Assembly (NCBI GenBank): GCA_024305405.1
Contig: JAKNDB010000109.1
Coordinates: forward strand, 992,001 to 1,056,000
Length of the DNA: 64,000 nucleotides
Reading direction: 5' to 3'
DNA from: Dirofilaria immitis
Lineage: Eukaryota; Nematoda; Chromadorea; Rhabditida; Onchocercidae
Of this stretch, positions 41,175 to 52,388 are shown piece after piece. The notes beneath the pieces are model-generated. The model worked only from the letters and a program-made list of their open reading frames with translations, ran no database searches and was not told the origin of the DNA. Every line of letters starts with the position of its first letter. The stretch's first letter is position 1. Made by a program: the position numbers and the translations under genes.

Positions 41175-41430
41175 GATAGATATTACTACAAATGATGCTA
41201 ATTTTCTGTAGCATTCTACATAATATAATTAAATTTGAGGCGATTACATCAAAGATTAGTCATATATACCTTATCAGACAGACGATAGATATCACTATAG
41301 ATAATATTAATTTTTATAGCATGTACGTAAAATATGTACATTTGATTAGACAACATGATCGATTAATTATATATGCTTTATCAGATTATAGATATCACTA
41401 TAGATAATATTAATTTTTGTAGCATGAATG
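41175..41430. repeat. ~105-110 bp tandem repeat, three copies
   Basis: Starts of GATAGATATYACTAYARATRATRYTAATTTT at about 41175, 41284 and 41388, each followed by a TGTAGCAT or TATAGCAT motif. Copies two and three are nearly identical over about 45 bp; the first is more diverged. Confidence 0.75.
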
Positions 41431-43026
41431 TAAAACACGTTTGAAGATGTGTTACATCATAGACTAGTCAAATATGTTTCAGTTTCTTATCATTTATCTT
41501 TTCGTTTTTTTTTCATTTTTTCCTTATTTTAGTATCCTAAAATCTTGTAAATAAAAAATTGATTTTTCTGATTCTAATTTTAGTTAGAGAAATATCTTAA
41601 ATATAAAGATAAAAATGTTTACAGATGGATGATAGAATGATTAACAAATAAATATTTTTGATTATTGATATTGCTAAGCTTAACTGATAAATTAAAATTT
41701 GAAATGCAAAAAAAAAGAAAAGAGACAATGGTTGATAATGATATATCAGTAAACTTAAAACTTAAATTATTTTTGAAATATGAATAATTTAAAATATTTC
41801 AACCATATTAGCAAAAATGGAAAATAAATTTTTAAATGAATTTTCATACTTTCCTAAGCAATTGTTTTAAATGTTTTGCTTAGAAAAAAGAATAAATAAA
41901 ATTGGTTTTGTAAAAAGGTCTAAAATATAAGATAGCCTAAAATATAAGATGGAAGAAAAAAATTTTTTTTTTTGAAAATATATTTGTTTCGAAGTACTTA
42001 TTATCAATACAAATTTAAATAATCATTACTTAAAACTTACTCGAAAAAACTTTTTTATCAATCAATTGAATATATAAATTATTTATAAAATTTTATTTTC
42101 AAATTTCTCGAAACAATAAAAATGACAAAAACTTCAAAAGGTGGAAAATTCTATAAATATTAAATATGTAAATTAAGTATTTTTCAAATTTTTACGTCTA
42201 AAAATTTTATAAAAATAAACTGATAAAAATTCAAAAAAAAAAAGCTTCAAGTTTTGGATAATCTTATTAATATCAATATATAAATCTGATAATTAAGTTT
42301 TGATTACAATATTTGATTATAATATATTAATTACTTTAAAAAAAAGAAGAAAAAAAACTTGATATTTGTTAGAATTAAAGAAAACGAAAAACGAATGAAT
42401 AGCAATATCGTAATCAAATTTAATCGCTACATATCATTCCTAATCAAAATCACCGCTATCGAAAGTAATTAAAAATTGTAATTAGATAAATTACTTATTA
42501 GATAATTAATAGAAATGAATAAGAAAATATCAACTATTCGAGAAGAAAAAATTGAACAATTTTAAAAAATGAAATAATTTGGAGCAAAATTTTGATAATT
42601 AAGCTTATTTTAGTTTACTGATATAATTATACAGGACTGATGATAAAGTTAGAAACAGGTATGAATTCAATTTAGTCATTCATATTAAATTGTAAATTCA
42701 TTGCGCTTTAATATAAACTCAAATCTTATTTAAAAAAAAATTGATAAATTATCTGTAAAATATCATTTGATAATCATTCGGATAATCTCTCCTTCTTATC
42801 CGATTAAAATCACTTCAATCAATTTTCATTCATTCATTTATATTATAATGAAGCATATGTGTAAAAATTAAATAATTATATCATTGTTTTTAAATATTAC
42901 TACTTACTATCATAAAATCTGATAAAATCGTATAACAAATATAATAAAATTTGAGGATACTTTTTTGGCATAAAACTCTGAAAACAGAAGCAATATTTTT
43001 TCATTATATTTGAAAATGCTTCGCAT

Positions 43027-43215
43027 CCATGAAACTTGAAAATAGTTTCTCTTCTATGAAACTCAAACATAGTTTTTTCCTCATGAAACTTGAAAATAGT
43101 TTCTCTTCCATGAAACTCAGACATATTTTTTCCTTCATTAAACTTGAAAATAGTTTCTCTTCTATAAAACTCAAACATAGTTCCGCTTCCATGAAACTTG
43201 AAAATATTCTCTTTG
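43027..43215. repeat. 54-bp composite minisatellite
   Basis: Roughly 3.5 copies of a 54-bp unit made of two related 27-bp halves, CATGAAACTTGAAAATAGTT and CATGAAACTCAAACATAGTT. Because 27 and 54 are multiples of three, frames stay open on both strands. The Phe/Glu/Lys peptide is repetitive and I do not treat it as a gene. Confidence 0.85.
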
Positions 43216-44246
43216 ATCAATGAAATTTAAAAATAGTCATGAAATATGAAAATAATTTTTTTTCAATCTGGGATTTAAATATATTTTCTCAAAAAAATAA
43301 GTATGAAATGAGTGGAAATAAAATAACGAAAATGAAACATTTTTATGATCTCATATCGAATATAAATTTGTATGATAGCTTTCCAAACTGTGATAAATTT
43401 ATTTGACAATTCGAAATTATCATATGTAATTCGTCGTTTATCATTACAATAGATCTTAATTTAATCAAATTTAGTTATTAAAAAATAAGTAAATATGGCA
43501 AGGTTTTTTTTCCTTTCTCTATTTCATGATAAATGAATTAATAATGATAGTTTTTTTTTTTATCAAAATAATTTATTAATTGATTTATTTGTATATTTAT
43601 CTTTCGTACATTTTGTTTATTATTCATTCATTTCTTTTTTTGTTAAAAATATTGATAAAAGATATGATAAATTAATAAATTTTAATATTTATTATAAAAA
43701 ATCGTTTTTAAATTTTTATAAATAAAAAGAAAAAAAAAGGAAAAACGAGAATAAAACGATAAATATTTTAACATTTCATAAATAATAATATCATACGCTA
43801 TCATCAAATATTTTTTACGTAAAATTTTCTTTCTCCTCCATTATAAATATTTTATATTGGATTTGAATTGTTATAAATTACTGATAATATGATAATAATT
43901 GAAATTATTTTTACTTTATTTTGTGATAAAATTATTGCGCGGCAAATAATATGCAATTATTTTAAGAGGAAATAAGTTTATAAATTTTACTTTTAGAAAC
44001 GAAAAAATATTTAACTTTGAAAACGAAAATTTTCAGCAGTATTTGATAAATTTAAATTAATCAGAAAGTAAGAGAAAACTTTTTGATAATTATAAAAAAA
44101 GAAGGTGATAATAAAATATGATTCATTATCATTATCTTAAACAAAAATTATGGTTTCTTTCATTTTAAAAATTTGAAATATCATAACATAGGCAGAAAAC
44201 AATTTATGCAAATTGCACATTTTTCTTCTTCTTTTTCAAAAAAATG

Positions 44247-44650
44247 CAAACAGACTGATATTTAAGTGATAAAGTTTACGCAGAAAACCTTTTGAAGAAA
44301 CAATGATATCATTTGTTATCATTCACAATGAATTCGATTTATTTATCATTCAAAAAATCGTCGTTACTTCGAGACACTAATAATTGTCATATTATCATTT
44401 ACGATCAATGACAAGCGAGAACAAATAAATAATTCGGATAAATAAATTCGTTTAAAAGATTATTCATAAAAATGAGAGATTTTTTTTCCTCTTTTAAATA
44501 CAAACAGACTGATATTTGTCTGATAAAATTTACGTAGAAAAAGTCTTTTGAAAAACTATTATATTATTCGTTATCTTTGATAATAAATTCGATTCGATTC
44601 ATTTATCATCTAACAAAATGTCCCGACTATTTCGAGATCTAAACTAATTT
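44247..44650. repeat. ~255-bp decayed tandem duplication
   Basis: CAAACAGACTGATATTTAAG at about 44247 and CAAACAGACTGATATTTGTC at about 44501 start two copies that also share TTTACGCAGAAAA/TTTACGTAGAAAA, a TTCGTTATC/TTTGTTATC block and ATTCGATTTATTTATCAT-like sequence. Confidence 0.7.
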
Positions 44651-44727
44651 ATATTATTTATTATCAATAACAAAACGATTTAAAACTAGAAAAATATTTG
44701 GATAAAATAAATTAGTTTAGACAATTA

Positions 44728-44962
44728 AATCGATAGGAAACAATTTGAGAATTTGCGGTGATCGATCAATTTTGAAATGATCAATATGTTAAGCTTCATC
44801 TTTTCCGGTATTAATAAAATCTGATACTAATTATATTCCAAAACATAATATTTGGTAACGGAAATATTGGGATAAAGTTAATTAAATTGATAAGAAACAA
44901 TTTGTGAATTTGTGGTGATCGATCAATTTTGAGCAAATCAATATGTTAAGCTTCAAATCTGA
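44728..44962. repeat. ~158-bp decayed tandem duplication
   Basis: GTGATCGATCAATTTTGAAA...AATATGTTAAGCTTCA occurs at about 44758 and again at about 44916, preceded in both by AGGAAACAATTTG/AGAAACAATTTG. Confidence 0.75.
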
Positions 44963-45828
44963 TATTTGGCTCTATTACAAAAGAAGATTATCATAATGTT
45001 TGATAAACAGGTAAGTGCAGAAAATTAAAAAAATAAAGCAAATTTTTTCTATTATCAGAATAAAAATTATGCATGATATTAAGATAACAATGATTAATGA
45101 TAGAGGATTAAAATGATAATATTGAAATATACTGCTATTATTATCAATTAGATCGATTTTAAAATTTAAAATTAATTCAATTAATTTTTGATAAATTGAT
45201 ATTTTTGAAATGCAAAAAAAAAAAAGAAAAGAGAAAAAAGCAAGTAATTGAAAAAATATTATTCTAAAATTTATCAATTTAAATTTGTTTACTTAGTAGA
45301 TGAAGGAAATGAAACGTCTCAAACAACAATTTTACCATTAAAAAAAAAAAACGAAGAAATTTGAAGGTGGAGAAATTCCTAGCCATAAATGGTGCTTATC
45401 TTATTTCCTATCATTCAATCAGATTTTTTTCTTTTTATTACTTGAAAAAAGTCTTTGTAAAATTCCCTCATATCTACCTGTGTAATTACATTTTTATTTA
45501 CCTGGATAGTTTCGTCTTTTTTTATTCTCTCGTTTCTAATAAAAAATGCAAAAAGTTTAAATCAGATAAATTAATTATAATTTTATAATGGTACTTTCAT
45601 AGTGATTGGGGAAATTAAACTTTATGGAAAATCAAAATATTATATGAAGGATTGAGATTCGTAATTAGGAAAGGGTGAAAGAAAGGGCGCAGATAAATTG
45701 CTTAATCTGATATGTTACAATCATTTGAAACAAAAAATTTATTTTTATTACTTAAGAATTTCACATTATAACATACTTCAGCATGCATGAAATATCATGA
45801 ATTTTAGCCTGTTTTGAACGTTCCTCCA

Positions 45829-45896
45829 TTAACAGATCACAATCCGTTAACAGGTCACAATCCGTTAACAGGTTATAATCCATTAACAGGTTATGA
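45829..45896. repeat. 18-bp tandem repeat, ~4 copies
   Basis: AACAGGTCACAATCCGTT-type units in direct succession, with GTCACAA changing to GTTATAA in the later copies. Confidence 0.85.
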
Positions 45897-46602
45897 TAAT
45901 AATGCATCAAATCATATTTGTCAAATAAATCTTTAATTAATTATATAATCAATAAATTCAAACATCTCTTGCCTTTTTTTTGTTTAAAAATAGAAAAAGA
46001 AAGGTCATGACCCCTTATTTTAATTTTGTTTACTTTCAATCATTTCAATATTCATTATTTAATTCCTTGCACATGTACGTATTATTCACATCGATTTATC
46101 GAAATTTCTGTCCCATACTATAATCATTTCTAATTAAAAATCTAAAATGTTAAACGCACTAAGTTTAATCAGTACGGCATCATTCTAATCAGTAGATATC
46201 ATTTAAGAAAATGCTATTATGATAATTTATCAAAATGCAAAATGAGCAAATTATCCTAATTCAAACACAAAAGTAACAAGAAGAAAAATGAAAAATAACT
46301 TTAAAAACGCCTTAAATTAAAAGAAAAAACAAAAACTTTCATTTTTACTATTTTATCTTGTAATCTCGAGAAAAAATTTCTGAATAAAATTTAATCATAT
46401 CATTGCCTAATTGATATTTTATAATAACAAGCAAAAATTTTATTTTAAAACTAATCAATCAATAAGATATTCATTAGCATAAACATTCCATATTTCAACT
46501 TTCCATTAATGCTCAAAAATCCAACAAATCTTTTCCTATCATCATCATTGAATTGTGCATATGTAGTATGTATGTAAGTGTATGCTAGTTTCTATACATC
46601 TA

Positions 46603-46604
46603 TA

Positions 46605-46653
<49 letters not shown>

Positions 46654-46665
46654 GTATGTATGTAA
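46603..46665. repeat. GTGTAT microsatellite
   Basis: A short GT run followed by six to eight GTATGT hexanucleotides. Confidence 0.9.
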
Positions 46666-47754
46666 TATATGCATGTGTATACATACGAATTGCCGACCTG
46701 AGCATTATTTTCTTACAGCTAAAAATTTCTTCATATAAAATTTTAAAATCCCGCGAGGGTTAAGTAGTATTTGAAAGCATCGTGTGTGGTCCAATGTAAT
46801 AATTGATGCATTATGATTAGTTGCTGCATTGATTAAATTTTTTCGATGTCAACTAAAATTGTTGATACAGAAATTGATAACATATTGGGTGGTCTTATTT
46901 GATGTGATTTGCATTAAGGGAAAAAATTTTTCTCGAACCATTTTATTTCATCGTATGTGGTTTCTGGAAATTTCGTGATACAAGCGCTTTGCTTATCACA
47001 AATGAAAATATTGATGTTTTAGGATGTTGATACGTTGATCGAACGTGTAATCATAATGGAAATTTTCGATGATAACAAAGAAAAAATGTATGGAAGAAAA
47101 AAGAAGTAATCTGAAAATTTTAGCTATCCGAAAGATTTGACAAATATATATGAAAATTTAATTAATTTAACAATTTTGAATATAAAACTTCTTGTGAATT
47201 GTTTCGAATTGATATGAAATTATCAGTTATCTGATAATTGAATTTTAAATAGCTTTTCAACAAAATCCAACATTTATATTGGTTTCAGATTTCAGAAGAT
47301 TGTTTTTTCTCACTTTCTTGATTCAGAAACTAAATTTGTTTTCCTTCCCGCTAGCCGATAGAAAGATTTCATAGTGAAAGTTTTGCCTATAATTATCCAA
47401 CTTGAATTTAACTTTTTAAAATTTATTTCGGACAAACATTTTTGTATTTTCAAAAAAATGAGAAAGAATCTGAAATCATAAAATGAAGTGTAAAAAGATG
47501 CATTAATTATCTGAAAATAAGGCTTAATGAGGAAGGTAAATTATTACTTAGTAAATTATTACTAAGTTCCATCAATCAAGTCAAGATTCAAAATCCATGG
47601 GCAATTTCAGGAAATATCGATCTGATATAAGCTTAGATTTCATCAGTTTCCCCACCATTCTTCAACCAATCAGTTACATTATTATCAATTGAAAATTAAT
47701 TTCCAATGAATTTTAATTGCAATTTCGTTTACGGTAAAAGTTACAGCATTTGTC

Positions 47755-47915
47755 AAACTTCCGCAGTTTAATTCCGCCTGCTTTGGCGCCAAAATATTTT
47801 TGAACATTTTGCAATTCAATTTGTCCCGATTTGGCGTGAGGATCTTTTTGAAATTTTTGCAACTCAATTTGTACCGATCTTGCGTCGAAACATTCTTGGA
47901 ATTTTTGCACTTATT
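47755..47915. repeat. 48-bp minisatellite, ~3 copies, codon-sized period
   Basis: Units beginning near 47760, 47808 and 47857 share CAATTTGTCCCGATTTGGCG-like and TTTTTGAAATTTTTGCAA-like blocks. The period is 16 codons. On the minus strand the copies read as (K)FQKDPHAKSGQIELQ-type 16-residue repeats, with open frames on both strands. The region is richer in GC than its neighbours. No start, splice context or family was recognised, so I call it a repeat rather than a gene. Confidence 0.7.
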
Positions 47916-49139
47916 TGATCCAGTTCTATATTTTTCGATGATAATTCCACAGTTCGATGTATCGATTCGGGCGGAAAAAAAGCAATTCCATATCTTAGAA
48001 TGTCTGAAGCATTGAAGAGTAATGATACAATGTGAAATGCAATTTAGCCTTTTAAATTATATATTTTCTTGCGAAAAATTGTTATAAACATTCTGATTTA
48101 ACTTCGGTGGTAATTCAAACTTGGCACTCTCAAGTTTTAACATATTTTAAAGAATTGCTAAGATTTTTTTTCCAAAACGATTAATTAAATGAAATTGATG
48201 ATATCTCTGTAAAATAGCAAAATGATATAATCTGCAAGCGTTATTGATTGTGTTTAATAATATTAATTTGTTATAATATTAATTAATGATTATTTGTGAT
48301 TTCTATAGAAAGGTTAAGTATAATATTGATTAGAAATTAATCTTGTAACATATTTTTTTCTTTTAATTTTAATTTCTTATATGTACGAATTAAGTAGAAA
48401 CTTCGGTAAACAGAAAGGAAATAAGCGAATAATTAAATTTATAGCTAATTACTTTAATATACTTAATAAGTTTCGATATACTTTTTCAATTATCATCCCT
48501 CTGAATAATGTAAAGGAATAAGAAATTTCCAATTTTTGTGAATTAAAATAAAATCAAATTTGAAAATGAAATACATATCATAAATTGATTATTTAAATAT
48601 AATCAATCATATGAATACTTATTAATATTTAAATGAATTATTTCGGAATTTATTTATTTTTTCATTTAGTATAAGCAAAAGACTCAATGATAGCCAATAT
48701 TTTCTTTTAATTATTATTATTGTTATTAATTATTTCATTTATTCAATCAATTCTTTATCTTTTATTTTTTAAAACTAAAAATTATTTTGTTTACTTCTTC
48801 ATCCTAATTTATAGTAACAGATCATTAAAACTTTGAGTTAAAATTTATTGAAGTAAAAACGAATATAAATCGTATATACGGTTCGTATCATGTCATATAT
48901 AATAATTTAAAACGATTCATTGGTGAGAGGGGAAAAAAACGATGAAATTTTTTTTTTGTGAATTTAAACTGTGAAAAAAAAGGGAAAACGAAGAATGGAA
49001 CTTGTTTAGAAATATCGTTTCGGATAACAATGTTATCATTGTTGGCATGAGAAACAAAGAAATGTTAATTACATATGCATGATATGTTAAAAATTCTAAT
49101 CAATTTGATTTGATAATTATTTCGTATAATAAATAAGTT

Positions 49140-49412
49140 AATTTTAATATGATTATATTATTATCATTATTGTTATTCGTTTTATTGCTATTGTTATTGT
49201 TATTGCTGTTGTTGATGTTGTTGTTGTTTCTTTGCTGTTTTGTTATAAATATTATTGTTACTCTGATGATATTTATCAAAATTGATGTAATGCAAAATGT
49301 GATAAATAAATAAATGTTTTTGGTTTGATTATATTATCATATTATTATTTATCCTATTATTAATGTTACTGCTGTTATTGTTTATTATTAGCAAGCTCGT
49401 ATATTCATCCCA

Positions 49413-49508
<96 letters not shown>

Positions 49509-50430
49509 TTATTATTATTATTATTATTCTTATTATTATTATTATGTTCTTGTTCTTTTCTTGTTTCTTATTGCTATTAATGTCTTTGTTAATTTGATTA
49601 CACTTGTTCGGATTGATATAGTTTTAGATCTTATTATTATTATTATTATTGTTGTTGTTATTGTTGCTGTTGCTTTGTTGTTGTTTTTGCTATTATTATT
49701 ATTGTTGTGATCAATATTATTGTCATTTGATGACAAATATTCAGCGTGCTATAGTTTTAAACATAGTGATTGTGCTATCTATTATCATTGTTATTATTTA
49801 TTTTATTCTTATTATTATTATTATTGATATTGTTATTGATATTATTACTGCTCTAATGATAATTATTCAAACTGCATAATTTTAAACATTAATTTGATTT
49901 CAAAACGATTATATATATTATCGTTTATATTATTCATCTTACTATTATCGTTATTGTTGCTGCTACTATTATTGTCATTGCTTTAGTTGTTGCTATTAAT
50001 GTTCATATTAATTTGATGATAATTATTCAAACTGATATAGTTTTAAATGCTTATCATTCCATTGTTATTGTTATTACTATTGTTATTATTATTATTATTA
50101 ATATTATAGCTACATTTGACGATAATTATCATTTTATTTCAGATATGTTCATTTCAAGATGATTTTCAAAATCTTTTGTTATTACCGTTGTTTATCTTAT
50201 TATTAGTGTTATCGTTGTTGTTATTTTATTATTTCGTGTTATTGCTATTAATAATGTTCATTCTAATTTTGATGATAATTATACCAGTTTGAATAGTTTT
50301 AAATATAATAAATATGATAGTTTCAAGATGATTATATTATCATTGCTATTGTTTATTTTACTATTGTTGTTATTGTTACTAGTTTGATGATAATTATTAA
50401 AGTTAGGATAGTTTTAATAATAATTATCGA
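49140..50430 (+). repeat. Composite TTA/TTG array with an interspersed ~120-170 bp motif
   Basis: Long TTATTA and TTGTTATTG runs (densest at 49415-49545) are interrupted at about 49600, 49730, 49855, 50025, 50275 and 50390 by diverged copies of GATGATAATTATTCAAACTG...ATAGTTTTAAA. It is a decayed higher-order tandem array. The Tyr/Leu-rich open frames are artefacts. Confidence 0.8.
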
Positions 50431-52005
50431 TTTGAACAATATCCTTCTGGCTCTATGAAAAGACTTGCTATGAAAACACATTAGACAAACAAACAAACAA
50501 AAACGAAAAATTAGTGCAGTAAAATTTATAAGTAATTGTTTACATGATAAAGCAAGTATTTCATATCAGAGCTTCATTCCAAATTAAGATTATTATTTAC
50601 CGAATTTTATTATCACTCTTAAAGATGAGTGTACTTCTTCTTTATCTCATATTTACTCGGAGTACATTCGAACATTCCGTTATTTTTCAATTTCTAAACA
50701 TAGCAATTAATTGATAAGGAAATTTTTATTAGAAAGAAGAAAGAGAGAGAGAATAAGAAAGAGAAAGGCAAAAAGGAAATGAAAAGATGGATTAAATAAC
50801 AAGTATAATTAATTCCTTTTAAGATAAAAATAAAAATAAAATATACGTCATTAATAAAATCAAATTTCATCGGCCGGAAAGCTGACCAACATTTTATCCT
50901 AAAATTTCATCCAATTACGGCCCTGCGGCAATAATAAAAGATATATGTGAGTTACTGTTAAACGATGTTATTTGTTAATTTGCAAGAAATGAGCCAAATA
51001 TGTTTAAATTTAAAAATTCCAGTTTTTCTTCATTCCGTTATTCCATCCATCTATTCATTTATTCATTCATCCATTATCCTATCAGCTAATCAATCAATCA
51101 ATCAATCAATCCAATATATTCGTTTAAGCAATTTAAAATGATAACATTTGGTATTAATTATTTTAGAAAGAGAAAAACATTACATTGTTGTTGTTAAAAA
51201 TTAAATATGAATTAAAAACATTGAAATACTAATTGTAAATAGTATAGTTTTTCGAAAATTATTAAATTCCAGTGGAAAGAGAAAACTATTCTTCTGGAAT
51301 TATCTCAAATTTGATTTTAAGTTTATATTTGTTCAGATTTTTGAAATAAGTTTGAATTTAAAATTATTCTTTCGACAACTGTTTATTACGCTTGAATTCT
51401 TTCAATGCTCCAATTATCACATCTTTGATTTTATATCAGATGGCATCGTGAATAAATTCATTAAAAAAAATTTGGAGAAGATAAAAGATAGCAGTTATTT
51501 ATATTTTTGATTTAGGCAATGTAAAATAAAAAAATAAAAAATTTCATTTCGATTATCAGAATACCATATCATAAATTGAAATTAGCCTTTGTCATAGATA
51601 AAAATTTGTGATGTATATATATATATATATATAAATATATTTCAACTTATGCTCTCTATAACCCTTTTCAAATATATTTATTGTCATCAAAAAATGCCTA
51701 AATTCTATTAGCTTATGGGAAAAAAGTTTCATTACCGAAATTAAAAATAAGTTTATTAAATTGTTGAAATTATTATTAATTATATAGAAAATAAAACAAC
51801 GGTTATTATTTTGTTTTATTTTATTCTTTTCTTTTTCTTATTTTTCCTATTCAAATATTTAATTTTTCATTTCAAATTAAATTTATTTGAATTGACCGTA
51901 AAATGTAAAAGATTCAAGAAATATTCCAAGTATTCTTATTTGACGAATATACAAACAACACAAATCGTTACATACAGAAAATTGATATCGATATATATAT
52001 GTTTT

Positions 52006-52007
<2 letters not shown>

Positions 52008-52094
<87 letters not shown>

Positions 52095-52095
52095 T
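52008..52095. repeat. ATACAT hexanucleotide microsatellite
   Basis: About 14 copies of CATATA/TATACA, nearly perfect. Confidence 0.95.
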
Positions 52096-52388
52096 GTATA
52101 TATGTAAATATATAAATATATATAAAAACAGAAAATAGATTGGCAATAGATGTTAATAGAGAAGAATGTTGATAATTGATAAAAATAATTGAATATAGAT
52201 GATAGTATGAATATATATTAATTAATGAAAATTTAATTAAGAAAAATAAGATTTACTTGATAAGACTGATAATTACATTTAGATAAAGGAAAAGAAGAAA
52301 TTTTGTAAATTTATTCATTGAATTAGACCGAAAAGAAAAATACATTTAAAAAGGAAAGAGAAAAAATAAATGTTTTATAGAGGCTAGC

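Noticed and set aside
49363..49879. Tyr/Leu-rich open frames on the plus strand
   Set aside because: Product of (TTA)n and (TTG)n repeats.
50866..50945. GC-enriched pocket (CGGCCGG, GGCCCTGCGGC) that might be an exon
   Set aside because: All six frames are short with stops within about 25 codons and no convincing splice pair.
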